From contig NZ_MRDL01000007.1 of NCBI RefSeq assembly GCF_002008365.1, positions 203,195 through 267,194 on the forward strand: DNA of 64,000 nucleotides, written 5' to 3'. The translations under genes and the position numbers were made by a program. The stretch comes from Rhizobium leguminosarum bv. viciae USDA 2370. Its GTDB lineage: Bacteria > Pseudomonadota > Alphaproteobacteria > Rhizobiales > Rhizobiaceae. This document shows, piece by piece, positions 17,901-27,752 of this stretch; the first letter of the stretch is position 1; every line of letters starts with the position of its first letter. A model generated the notes under the pieces. The model was not told where the DNA came from. It ran no database searches and saw only the letters and a program-made list of their open reading frames with translations.

Positions 17901-19037
17901 TTAAGTTCGGATTTCGAACCAGCCCGCCGTGGCACGAATAATGTTCCAGAGTTTGACTGGAAGCGTGATCTCCGAAACCGTGAGTGGGCTGAGCGCAATG
18001 TCGATTTCATGACTTCTTTGGTTCTGGGCGAGTTCAACCCATTCCGGATTCATCACCAGCCCCTGGCCGACGGCGACGAGCGACAGGCCAAATTCGAGGG
18101 CCTTTTCGGCCTCATCGGGTTTTCTGATTTGGCCGGCGGCGACGACGGGTATGCGGCCCTCGACGTGCTCGGCAATGAGCTCAGCGATGGAACGGCCGCC
18201 GGCATCGTGGATAGGTTTGGCATGAAGCACGCTCGAGAGCGACACGTGCATGTAGTCCACACCGGCCACGACGAGGCGATCAATCAGTTCGCAGGTGTCA
18301 CCGAGCCGAAGGCCGCCTTCATCAGATTCCTCAGGCGAGATCCGGTAGCCCAACAAGAAGGGCCGCTTCGCGTGCGTATCGACGATCCGCTTGACCTCTT
18401 GAGCGACGGCGAGCGGAAAGCGCATGCGGTTCTCCAGCGAACCGCCCCATTCGTCCTCTCGCTGGTTAGATAGCGGTGAGAAGAAATTCTGAATCAGGAA
18501 CCCGTGCGCCCCATGCAACTCGATGCCGTCGAAGCCTGCCTCGATTGCGCGGCGTGTGGCCTCGCCGAAAGCAGCCACGACAGCCAGGATTTCATCGTGA
18601 GTCAGCGCGCGCGCTGTCATGTTGCCATTGTTGAACGCACCCGCAGCAGCCTTGACGGCGCTCGCGCTGACGATCTCGCCCCCTGGAACCAGTTCGGGCA
18701 CGGCTTTGTTGCCGGCATGGAAGATCTGGAGGATCGCCGGCGCGCCGCCACTCTTGGCCGCCCCTGCCAGGCGGCGCAGGCTCGGCGTGAAGCTATCGTC
18801 GCAAGAGGCAAACTCGCCCGTGAAGCCGACGCCGTTCGGCATGACGTGGGTGCAACCGGTAATCACCAGGCCGACGTCCTTTGCTCTGCGACGGTAATAC
18901 GCGACCTCTTCGTCAGAGACCGTTCCGTCCTCATTGCCCGACCATGTCGTCATGGGGGCCATGACAATCCGGTTGCGAAGGGTGATCCCCTTGGCGAAAG
19001 CGAACGCGTCGAAGAGTTTCGGTTGTGTCTTGCTCAT
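17901..19037 (-). CDS. NADH:flavin oxidoreductase (Old Yellow Enzyme family)
   Basis: A 378-residue FMN-dependent TIM-barrel ene-reductase. FMN/substrate features are NRIVMAPMTTW near the N-terminus, HAGNKA, the paired His motif ELHGAHGFLIQNFFSP with SNQREDEWGGS, and the C-terminal VGQGLVMNPEW. Such enzymes reduce activated alkenes, quinones and nitro compounds. It is divergent from a LysR gene, and one copy of the 49-bp repeated element (19095-19143) lies upstream in the direction of this gene, so it is probably a target of that regulator. The physiological substrate is unknown. Confidence 0.88.
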   Translation of the reverse strand: MSKTQPKLFDAFAFAKGITLRNRIVMAPMTTWSGNEDGTVSDEEVAYYRRRAKDVGLVITGCTHVMPNGVGFTGEFASCDDSFTPSLRRLAGAAKSGGAPAILQIFHAGNKAVPELVPGGEIVSASAVKAAAGAFNNGNMTARALTHDEILAVVAAFGEATRRAIEAGFDGIELHGAHGFLIQNFFSPLSNQREDEWGGSLENRMRFPLAVAQEVKRIVDTHAKRPFLLGYRISPEESDEGGLRLGDTCELIDRLVVAGVDYMHVSLSSVLHAKPIHDAGGRSIAELIAEHVEGRIPVVAAGQIRKPDEAEKALEFGLSLVAVGQGLVMNPEWVELAQNQRSHEIDIALSPLTVSEITLPVKLWNIIRATAGWFEIRT

Positions 19038-19094
19038 GATCTCGTCGTCCTCGCGCTGCTCTATGAGCCAATAAATAATGGAGGACAGGCATTC

Positions 19095-19140
19095 CGATTA
19101 GCCGCTATAATCTGCATGAACTTAGAAATGGGGTTTATGA

Positions 19141-19143
<3 letters not shown>
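19095..19143 (-). promoter_or_regulatory. Repeated 49-bp element, copy 1 (OYE/LysR gap)
   Basis: On the minus strand it reads TTTCTAA (from 19128), CATGC (from 19118) and CTAATC (from 19101): offsets 0, 10 and 27, identical to four other copies downstream. CATTCATAAA precedes TTTCTAA, as in copies 2 and 5. It points at the Old Yellow Enzyme gene and overlaps the LysR start codon at 19141, which suggests autoregulation. Confidence 0.7.
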
Positions 19144-21395
<2,252 letters not shown>

Positions 21396-21427
21396 AGCGC
21401 GTCGCGATCTTTCCGACCTCCAGGCGC

Positions 21428-21476
21428 CGCGCGTTTTTCAGACGCGCGACGCTGCAGCACTTTGAATTGCTGCAGC
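21428..21476. repeat. Two adjacent stem-loops after AKR gene
   Basis: CGCGCGT (21428-21434) pairs with ACGCGCG (21442-21448); GCTGCAGCA (21451-21459) pairs with TGCTGCAGC (21468-21476). Both stems are perfect. The segment from 21396, starting AAAGCGCGTCGCGATCTTT, resembles the short palindromic intergenic elements common in rhizobial genomes, but I cannot confirm the family. It may terminate the AKR transcript. Confidence 0.5.
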
Positions 21477-21485
21477 AATTTGGCG

Positions 21486-21534
21486 GATTAAGAAGCCCGC
21501 TTTCTAAGCCCATGCAAATACCGCCGCCTAATCT
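21486..21534 (+). promoter_or_regulatory. Repeated 49-bp element, copy 3 (upstream of P460)
   Basis: TTTCTAA at 21501, CATGC at 21511 and CTAATC at 21528 keep the 0/10/27 spacing. The 5' flank is TTAAGAAGCCCGC, giving an imperfect dyad with TTTCTAA. It ends 76 bases before the cytochrome P460 ATG. Confidence 0.7.
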
Positions 21535-21609
21535 GATCGGCTTCGCCGGACTACGGTGTCGTCGATTGTCCGTGTCAAATCCCGCTCCGGTAAACCAAGG
21601 GAATCCTCT

Positions 21610-22128
21610 ATGGCTGACGCCAGATCCAAAAAATCCAATCAACCATTCGCCGCAATCCAACGTCTTGTCGTGACCGTGGCCGCTATCGTCTTCAGCGTCT
21701 TCGGCCCATTCAGCTCTTCGGCAATGGCGCAGGCAACCGGAAACCGAGCAACCTTCCCAAAGAATTTCGATGAGTATGTCCACTATGCGACCTACGACCG
21801 TGGCTCTTCCAGGGAGGAGGCGTTTGCAACGCGCGAAACTCTGGAGATCGCGAAGTCCGGCCGACCGCTGCCGCCCGGCACGCAATTGGTCCTGGGCATC
21901 TGGGCTGACTACAAACTCACCGGCTATTTCGTCATGGAGAAAGGTGTGGACTGGGGTCTCAGCGTCCCGGAGGAGCAGCGCACCGGAGACTGGCATTTTC
22001 AGCAGTTCGATACCAACATGCAGGTCAGTCGGACCGCGTTCGCCGAGCGATGCCAATCGTGCCACGGGTCTCAGGCAGATAACGACTTCATGTTCACGAC
22101 CGACAGAATGCGGGCTTACGTCCCTTGA
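21610..22128 (+). CDS. Secreted cytochrome P460 family protein
   Basis: A 172-residue protein with a signal peptide (basic start, hydrophobic core, SSAMAQA cleavage near residue 40). The C-terminal part has one c-type heme motif, CQSCH, preceded by WHFQQFD, as in cytochrome P460 proteins. P460 heme proteins oxidise hydroxylamine in nitrifiers; in heterotrophs their role is poorly known. The ATG at 21610 is chosen for AAGGGAA upstream and the signal peptide. Its stop overlaps the TTG start of the next gene, a membrane cytochrome b-like protein, so the two are probably made together and may exchange electrons. Confidence 0.78.
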   Translation: MADARSKKSNQPFAAIQRLVVTVAAIVFSVFGPFSSSAMAQATGNRATFPKNFDEYVHYATYDRGSSREEAFATRETLEIAKSGRPLPPGTQLVLGIWADYKLTGYFVMEKGVDWGLSVPEEQRTGDWHFQQFDTNMQVSRTAFAERCQSCHGSQADNDFMFTTDRMRAYVP

Positions 22129-22841
22129 AGCCGCTGTTTCTCTTGCGGTTGATCCTCGATGTCTTGGCGGCCGGCTTGTTGCTGGCCGCTCTGGCTTACA
22201 ACTGGCTCGGCAATGCGGCACATGAGATAATCGGCATGGGGATGTTCCTGCTGCTGATCAGCCACAACATTTTCAACCGCCGTTGGTACGGCATGATCAC
22301 GAAGGGCTGGCGCGAACCGCGCGGTATCGTCACCAGGGTGATCAATCTCTCGCTGCTGATCACCATGCTGACCTTGCTGGCAACCAGCATAATCATCTCA
22401 CAGACTGTCTTTGGCTTCCTGTCTTTGACCGGCACCTTCACCTTGCGCCAGATCCACGCGTCGGCGGCATATCTGGCGCTGCTCATGGCTTCCATTCACC
22501 TGGGTCTGCACTGGTCGATGATCATCGGCGTGGTGAGCAGCAGGTTCGGCATGACGGCCGAGGGCAGACTGCGGACGCTTGTTTTGCGTGTGGTCGCCAT
22601 CACCATCGCCGTCTATGGCGTTCAGGGCTTGCTCACGATCGATGTCGGATCGAAATTGTTCATGCAAATGAGCTTCGACTTTTGGGATTTCCAGACTGCG
22701 GCGTCGGCCTTTTTCCTGCATCACATGGCGATCATTGGGCTTTTCGTGTTTCTCGCCCACTATGGCCTTAAGCTGATCAGGGGCCGAAAGCGCCGGACGC
22801 GTACTCTCGGCCATAAAGCAGTTAAACGCGGGTCTATTTAG
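22125..22841 (+). CDS. DUF4405/cytochrome b-like membrane protein
   Basis: A 238-residue protein with about five to six membrane helices. Histidines sit within or near helices in the manner of b-heme ligands: HEIIGMG with LLLISHNIFNRRW, QIHASAAYLALL with SIHLGLHW, and FFLHHMAIIG with LAHYG. The start is a TTG at 22125, inside the P460 stop (TTGA overlap), so translation is likely coupled. With the periplasmic heme-c P460 protein it could form a quinone-linked electron-transfer pair. A direct functional assignment is not possible. Confidence 0.72.
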   Translation: MKPLFLLRLILDVLAAGLLLAALAYNWLGNAAHEIIGMGMFLLLISHNIFNRRWYGMITKGWREPRGIVTRVINLSLLITMLTLLATSIIISQTVFGFLSLTGTFTLRQIHASAAYLALLMASIHLGLHWSMIIGVVSSRFGMTAEGRLRTLVLRVVAITIAVYGVQGLLTIDVGSKLFMQMSFDFWDFQTAASAFFLHHMAIIGLFVFLAHYGLKLIRGRKRRTRTLGHKAVKRGSI

Positions 22842-22883
22842 AAACCCGCTTTCTAGCTTCATGCAAATTATGCATTCTAATCA
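22835..22883 (+). promoter_or_regulatory. Repeated 49-bp element, copy 4 (upstream of SDR 1)
   Basis: TTTCTAG at 22850, CATGC at 22860 and CTAATC at 22877 keep the 0/10/27 spacing. Here the dyad is clearest: TAGAAA-CCCGC-TTTCTA at 22839-22855. It overlaps the last codons of the membrane gene and ends 51 bases before the SDR GTG. Confidence 0.7.
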
Positions 22884-22933
22884 AATAGACCGAGCGCATC
22901 TATCTTCCTGTCTGTCGAAACAGGGAGTTAAGC

Positions 22934-23773
22934 GTGAGCAAAGTTTGGTTCATCACAGGCGTGAGCAGCGGCATCGGCGCCGGGGTCGCCAGAGCGGCAT
23001 TGAAGGCTGGCGACAAGGTCGTTGCCACCTCCAGAAATCTCGACAAGGCCCGTGATGCCTTGCGCGACGTTGCTGGTGACGATCTTGCGTTCATCAAGTT
23101 GGACGTGACCAGCGAAGTACAGGTCAATGCTGCTGCAGAAGACGCCGCCGCGCGGTTCGGACGCATCGACGTCGCGGTGAACAATGCTGGCTATTGCCTG
23201 CTCGGCAACTTCGAAGAGCAGAGCCTTCCCCAGATCGAAGCCCAGTTTGCCACTAATTTCTATGGCGTTGTGCATGTCGTGCGCGCCGTGCTTCCGGTCA
23301 TGCGCAAGCAGCGGTCGGGTCACATCATCAACATCGGCGCCGCAGCCGGCGTCATCGGCCTGAAACACTGCGGTGCCTATTCCGCCACCAAGTTCGCGAT
23401 CGAGGGTCTGGCGTTTTCCGTCGGGATCGAGGTCGAGCCATTCGGCGTCAAGTTCACGACCGTCGAACCTGGAGCCTTCCGCACGGATCTGCTGGACAGC
23501 CAGAATGTTCGTTACGTTCCCAGAAGCGGCATCGAAGACTATGCCGGCGATGCAACATCCGAGGTCACCTGGTCGAGCTTCCATGGCGTGCAACCTGGCG
23601 ATCCCGACAAGCTCGGCACGGCCGTTGTCACCGTCGCCGCCATGGAAAATCCGCCGAAGATATTCGTCGCCGGAACGGATGCGATCGCCATGATCGCGCC
23701 CGGCATAGAAAGCCGTCTCAGCGACATGCGAACCCATGACGAACTGTCCAGATCGACGGACGGATCACTCTGA
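22934..23773 (+). CDS. SDR oxidoreductase 1 (catalytic Ser replaced by Ala)
   Basis: A 279-residue classical short-chain dehydrogenase: TGVSSGIG nucleotide motif, NNAGY, and AYSATK with the catalytic Tyr and Lys. The residue 13 places before the Tyr, normally Ser, is Ala here (INIGAAAGV), while the paralogue at 25586 keeps Ser (INISSLAG). The GTG at 22934 has GGGAG upstream. It heads a probable operon with the DUF1330 and hydrolase genes and follows element copy 4. The Ser loss could mean altered activity or a binding role; the DNA sequence (GGC GCC GCA GCC) is unambiguous. Confidence 0.85.
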   Translation: MSKVWFITGVSSGIGAGVARAALKAGDKVVATSRNLDKARDALRDVAGDDLAFIKLDVTSEVQVNAAAEDAAARFGRIDVAVNNAGYCLLGNFEEQSLPQIEAQFATNFYGVVHVVRAVLPVMRKQRSGHIINIGAAAGVIGLKHCGAYSATKFAIEGLAFSVGIEVEPFGVKFTTVEPGAFRTDLLDSQNVRYVPRSGIEDYAGDATSEVTWSSFHGVQPGDPDKLGTAVVTVAAMENPPKIFVAGTDAIAMIAPGIESRLSDMRTHDELSRSTDGSL

Positions 23774-23808
23774 TCATCCTCAACTCAAAAACCAAAGGAC
23801 CCGACACA

Positions 23809-24186
23809 ATGAAGAAGATCGCTTTCGGAGTGGCTGCCGCCATCGCCTTGACCCTCACCACGACCGCCTTTGCCCAGGATTCGCAGGCCCCCGGCTACAT
23901 GATTGCGAATTATACGATCAAGGATCAGGCCGGCTACAACAAATACATGGAAGAGGCCGGTCCGCTCGCTCCGAAATTCGGCGGCAAGATCATCGTGTTC
24001 AATCTGAATGCGACGGCGGTGGAAGGCGAACCGAAAAAGGTCATGGCCATCGCCGAGTTCCCAAGCGTGGCTGACGCGCAGCGCTTCTACAATTCTCCGC
24101 AGTACACGGCCGCGCGGAAATTTCGCGTCGCGTCGACCGAAGGCTCGGTGATCATCACCGAAGGCTTCGTTCCTCCCAAGCAGTGA
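23809..24186 (+). CDS. Secreted DUF1330 protein
   Basis: A 125-residue protein. The first 22 residues are a clear Sec signal (MKKIAFGVAAAIAL then TTAFAQ). The mature part is a ferredoxin-like alpha/beta fold of the DUF1330 type: PGYMIANYTIKDQAGYNKYM and MAIAEFPSVADAQRFYNSPQY. Most DUF1330 proteins are cytosolic, so secretion is notable. It lies 35 bp after SDR 1 and 96 bp before the exported hydrolase, in the same direction. The function is unknown. Confidence 0.85.
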   Translation: MKKIAFGVAAAIALTLTTTAFAQDSQAPGYMIANYTIKDQAGYNKYMEEAGPLAPKFGGKIIVFNLNATAVEGEPKKVMAIAEFPSVADAQRFYNSPQYTAARKFRVASTEGSVIITEGFVPPKQ

Positions 24187-24282
24187 ACGCGGACGGTGGC
24201 AGAGGGTGCCGACACCCCTATCCGGTGCCCTCTGCCTCGATTGTCCCGATAACGCAACGTCTCAAGCAAACAGGAGCCTGAT

Positions 24283-25353
24283 ATGGCCAAGCAAACTGAT
24301 ACGATCGTTTCACAGGAAGGTGCTTTCAACAGCCGCCGCCAACTTCTGAAAGCCAGTGCGGCGCTCGCGACGCTGCCTCTCATGGCAGCGGCCGCGACCA
24401 GCGCACAGGCCGCAGATACCAAGGCGGCCATGGCTGCGACAGCGCCGGATGCAAACTCCGAAGCGTTCATCAACGGCATGGCCGACCTGATGGCGCATTC
24501 GACGCGCACACCGGTTCTGCGGTGGCCGAACGAATACGGCATGGACTATGAGGAAATCTTCTTCCCGGCGATGGACGGCATCACGATCGAGGGCTGGTTC
24601 ATTCCAGCCGCCGGCTCCGACAAGTTGCTCATCATGAACCACCCGATGCCCTGCAATCGCTACGGCTATCCGGGGCATCTGGCGCCCTGGCAGGACTTTG
24701 GCGGCTTCGAGGTGAACTTCCTGCCGGAATACAAGATCCTGCATGACGCAGGTTACAACATCATCACCTATGACATGCGCAACCATGGCCGCAGCGGCAC
24801 CGGAAGCGGTGGCATCAATGCCCATGGTACCCTGGAATATCGTGACGTGATCGGATCGCTGCGTTACGCCAAATCGCGGCCCGACACCAAGGACATGAAG
24901 ACGGCCCTCTACAGCCGTTGCCTGGGCGCCAACTCTACCATCGTCGGCATGCACAAGCACCCGGAAGAGTTCACCCACATCAAGGCGATGATTGCATTGC
25001 AGCCGGTAACGCCTGCCGTCTTTGTCCAGACAGCGATGGAAAATCAAAAAATCGCCAACGGTGTCGAGCTGTTTGATGCCGCCTACTTCAAGCGGACCGG
25101 CTATCATCTCTCCGACGTCTGGCCGATGGAATATGCCAAGTCGGTGACGGTTCCGACATTGGTCGCGCAGGTCCGCGACGACTTCTTGACCAAGCCGTCT
25201 AATGTTCAGGAGATCTACGACACGATTTCCTCAAAGGATAAGAAGCTTTTCTGGATAGAAGGCACGGACCAGCGTTTCCAAGGCTACAATTATTTCGCGA
25301 AGAACCCGCAACTGGTGCTGGACTGGTTCGCCACTCACATCAACGTCGCCTAA
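24283..25353 (+). CDS. Exported alpha/beta hydrolase with Cys nucleophile
   Basis: A 356-residue protein. An SRRQLLKASAAL segment and a hydrophobic run to TSAQA (about residue 45) form a Tat-like signal. The hydrolase fold follows: MNHPMPCNRYGYPG near the oxyanion strand, YDMRNHGRSG, then the nucleophile elbow LYSRCLGANS, where Cys occupies the position usually held by Ser. This is the arrangement seen in dienelactone hydrolase-type enzymes. Acid and His candidates are VRDDFLTKP and the C-terminal region. A polyketide-cyclase/esterase role cannot be excluded. It closes the SDR 1 operon before a double hairpin. Confidence 0.8.
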   Translation: MAKQTDTIVSQEGAFNSRRQLLKASAALATLPLMAAAATSAQAADTKAAMAATAPDANSEAFINGMADLMAHSTRTPVLRWPNEYGMDYEEIFFPAMDGITIEGWFIPAAGSDKLLIMNHPMPCNRYGYPGHLAPWQDFGGFEVNFLPEYKILHDAGYNIITYDMRNHGRSGTGSGGINAHGTLEYRDVIGSLRYAKSRPDTKDMKTALYSRCLGANSTIVGMHKHPEEFTHIKAMIALQPVTPAVFVQTAMENQKIANGVELFDAAYFKRTGYHLSDVWPMEYAKSVTVPTLVAQVRDDFLTKPSNVQEIYDTISSKDKKLFWIEGTDQRFQGYNYFAKNPQLVLDWFATHINVA

Positions 25354-25380
25354 ACGCAGACGTCTTCACCTTTAAACAGG

Positions 25381-25434
25381 ATCCCGTCTTTGGGGACGGG
25401 ATGGTTCAATCCTCCTTCACAAGGAGGATTGAAC
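25381..25434 (+). terminator. Tandem stem-loops after hydrolase gene
   Basis: ATCCCGTC (25381-25388) pairs with GACGGGAT (25395-25402), and GTTCAATCCTCCTT (25404-25417) pairs perfectly with AAGGAGGATTGAAC (25421-25434) across a 3-base loop. The second stem is 14 bp and includes an AAGGAGG and its complement. There is no T-run. It probably ends the SDR 1-DUF1330-hydrolase transcript and insulates the next unit. Confidence 0.65.
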
Positions 25435-25486
25435 ACCAGTGGGGTTTAATTGGGCGCGGGACGTCAGCATGTCCGTTCTCCCGGCG

Positions 25487-25535
25487 CATTCATAAATCTC
25501 ATTTCTAAGTTCATGCCGATAATACCATCTAATCG
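25487..25535 (+). promoter_or_regulatory. Repeated 49-bp element, copy 5 (upstream of SDR 2)
   Basis: GCATTCATAAATCTCATTTC opens the region; TTTCTAA at 25502, CATGC at 25512 and CTAATC at 25529 keep the 0/10/27 spacing. The distance from CTAATC to the start codon (51 bases) equals that of copy 4. Confidence 0.7.
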
Positions 25536-25585
25536 TGCCTCGCTAGGCGATCTATCCTCCGGTTCATCAGGAAGAGGAGTGAGAT

Positions 25586-26422
25586 ATGAGCAAGGTTTGG
25601 TTTATCACGGGTGCAGGCAGCGGTATCGGTGCTGCCAGTGCCAAAGCGGCCCTGAGGGCAGGCGACCGCGTCGTCGCGACCGGCCGCAACCTCGACAAGG
25701 TACGCAATGCCCTGAGCGACGTCGCAGGCGACCGCCTTCTATTCGTCCAGCTGGACGTCGCCAATGAGGAACAGGCCAGAACTGCGGTAGACGAAGCTGT
25801 GAAGGCGTTCGGTCGCATCGACGTTCTGCTCAACAATGCGGGCTACAGCCTGCTCGGCAACTTCGAAGAGTTGAGCACCGCCGAAATCGAAGGGCTGATG
25901 TCGACCAATTTCTACGGGGTCATGTATGCGATGCGCGCGGTTCTTCCGGTCATGCGCAAGCAGCGGTCGGGCCGGATCATCAATATCAGTTCGCTTGCCG
26001 GGATCGTCGGCTTCAAGCACTGCGGGGCATACAGCGCCTCGAAATTCGCGGTCGAAGGCCTCTCGCAGGCGGTTGCTCAGGAAGTCGAACAATTCGGCAT
26101 CAAGATCACCGCCGTCGCACCTGGCTTCTTCCGGACAGATCTGCTCGACGCCCAGAATGCGAAGTACGCCGCCAGCACCATCGAGGACTACGCCGCCGAA
26201 GGCAGCGCTGAAGACATGTGGTCAGGCTACAACGGCAAACAGGGTGGTGATCCCGCAAAGCTGGCCGACGTCCTTGTCAAGTTCGTCGGCATGGAAAATC
26301 CGCCAAAGCAATTTCTGGCTGGAAGCGATGCTCTTGCGGCCTACCAGCCGACCCTCGAAGGACAGCTCGACGCGCTGCGCGCATACGAGCAATTGTCCAA
26401 GTCGACAGATGGTTCCTTCTGA
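25586..26422 (+). CDS. SDR oxidoreductase 2
   Basis: A 278-residue classical short-chain dehydrogenase and a close paralogue of the protein at 22934 (same start MSKVWFITG, same MRKQRSG and FKHCGAYSASK region, same C-terminal Y/D-ELSKSTDGSF ending). It keeps the full Ser-Tyr-Lys triad (NISSLAG, AYSASK). Element copy 5 lies in front. Gene plus element look like a local duplication. No other gene seems to be in this transcription unit; 215 bp without a clear gene follow (26423-26637). Confidence 0.9.
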   Translation: MSKVWFITGAGSGIGAASAKAALRAGDRVVATGRNLDKVRNALSDVAGDRLLFVQLDVANEEQARTAVDEAVKAFGRIDVLLNNAGYSLLGNFEELSTAEIEGLMSTNFYGVMYAMRAVLPVMRKQRSGRIINISSLAGIVGFKHCGAYSASKFAVEGLSQAVAQEVEQFGIKITAVAPGFFRTDLLDAQNAKYAASTIEDYAAEGSAEDMWSGYNGKQGGDPAKLADVLVKFVGMENPPKQFLAGSDALAAYQPTLEGQLDALRAYEQLSKSTDGSF

Positions 26423-26637
26423 GGATAAGAGTGGGGTGGCCGTGGCAAAGAACCATGACGACACTCCGAAAAGACGCGGCGCTATCGTGAGTTGGTCTCG
26501 TGGGTCCCGCTTTTCATGCCCCGCCGATTTCCCCAGAGCGCCGCATGAAATTCACCGCCGCCGTTTCGACAAGCCGAAACTCATCGTCGATCGATCGCAA
26601 CCATCCAGCTTGAAACAGTGCTTGAAGGAGAACAGGA

Positions 26638-27054
26638 ATGGCAATGGAACGCAACAAAATGGCAATGCGCCGGTTTGTCGAGTTTATAAATACAGCTAGC
26701 GAACAACTCGCCGCGGAGTTGATTGCTCCGGAGGCGATTTTCCATGTCCCTGGGCGGCAAGAGCCTCTGCGCGGCCCGGATGGTTACCTCGAGATCATTG
26801 GAATGATGCGAGGCGGCTTTCCCGACATCCAATGGACTTTGGAAGAAATCATCGCTGAAGACGATAAGATAGCCGCACGCTTCACAATGCGCGGCACGCA
26901 CCACGGTCCGTTCCTTGGCGTTGAGCCGACAGGTAAGTCGATCACGGTCCAGGCCGTGAACTTTTACCGCCTCGCTGATGGAAAATTTGTCGAAGAGCGT
27001 GGTCAACCCGACTTGCTGAGCTTGTTGCAACAAATCGGCGCGGTTGCGGGTTAG
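26638..27054 (+). CDS. SnoaL-like/ester cyclase family protein
   Basis: A 138-residue cytosolic protein of the NTF2 fold. Features are FVEFINTAS, FHVPGRQEPLRGPDGYLE, FPDIQWTLEEIIAEDDKIAARFTMRGTHHG and an FYRLADGKFVEE strand, the usual SnoaL-like ester cyclase pattern. GAAGGAG lies 7 bases before the ATG. Members act on polyketides or small aromatics, or are non-enzymatic. It lacks the 49-bp element, so it is probably not in the same regulon. Confidence 0.78.
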   Translation: MAMERNKMAMRRFVEFINTASEQLAAELIAPEAIFHVPGRQEPLRGPDGYLEIIGMMRGGFPDIQWTLEEIIAEDDKIAARFTMRGTHHGPFLGVEPTGKSITVQAVNFYRLADGKFVEERGQPDLLSLLQQIGAVAG

Positions 27055-27092
27055 TGCGGGGCTGAAGCTCTGAGCGCTCATTCCGGACAGAT

Positions 27093-27120
27093 GAAGGGCG
27101 GCCATTCGGTCGCCCTTTTC
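27093..27120 (+). terminator. Rho-independent terminator after SnoaL-like gene
   Basis: AAGGGCG (27094-27100) pairs with CGCCCTT (27111-27117), followed by TTTC. Its stem and loop closely resemble the peroxiredoxin terminator at 7.9 kb. Confidence 0.75.
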
Positions 27121-27176
27121 GCTTGTGTGATCGGCTCGCTCTCGGGTCGCCGGTTGCAGCACGATTGCGACGCGCT

Positions 27177-27752
27177 TTAGTCCTTCATCGGCTCGCCGAG
27201 CGTATGCATCAGGCGGTTCGCCCAGCCGAAGATGGCCGATGAGAGGACGAGATCGAGAGCCTCCAACTCGTCGAGCCCGACATCTGCCAGCGACTGCGCG
27301 TCGGCCACGACCGCCTCGGGCGGTGTGGTAGACAGTCGGGCTGAAAAGTCGAAGATTGCCTGGAGGTGCTCGTCGAGCGTCGCCTCGAGACCATCGGCGA
27401 ATACGGCTTCGATGACATCAGTGCGTTTTGTCAGATTGTTGAATCGGGATGCATGGACGGCGGCGCAGTAGACGCAGCGGTTGACGACGGAGGCGGCGAC
27501 CGCGCCCAATTCGCGCTCGCTCCCCGCCAGTCCGTCCTTGCCGTACATGATCAGGTTGAACAGCGGCGAGCGGACCGCGAGCGTCTCGGGATCATGCGCC
27601 AGGGTCAGCACATAGGGCGAGATGCCCTTGTTCGATGGCGTCGTCTGCATCGCTGCATGCTGCTCGTCGGTGGCGGTCGCGAAATCGACCGGAATGACAT
27701 AGGGCTGCCAGCGCGGCACCGTGGTGGTGAAGGTGTGGACGACCTCGCTCAT
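27177..27752 (-). CDS. Peroxidase-related AhpD-like protein
   Basis: A 191-residue carboxymuconolactone decarboxylase-family protein. It carries CVYCAAVHASR, the CxxC-x3-H redox motif of AhpD, after a helical stretch ERELGAVAASVVNR. Such proteins reduce peroxides or lipoyl-type disulfides. The ATG overlaps the stop of the upstream CMD-domain gene by 4 bp. The pair resembles the Avi_7169/Avi_7170-type protein pairs that I recall as often accompanying FMO and ABC transporter genes; that recollection is unchecked. Confidence 0.8.
   Translation of the reverse strand: MSEVVHTFTTTVPRWQPYVIPVDFATATDEQHAAMQTTPSNKGISPYVLTLAHDPETLAVRSPLFNLIMYGKDGLAGSERELGAVAASVVNRCVYCAAVHASRFNNLTKRTDVIEAVFADGLEATLDEHLQAIFDFSARLSTTPPEAVVADAQSLADVGLDELEALDLVLSSAIFGWANRLMHTLGEPMKD

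Noticed and set aside
25404..25434. GGTTCAATCC-like T-arm, a possible tRNA
   Set aside because: It is one arm of a simple 14-bp hairpin; acceptor and anticodon arms are absent.
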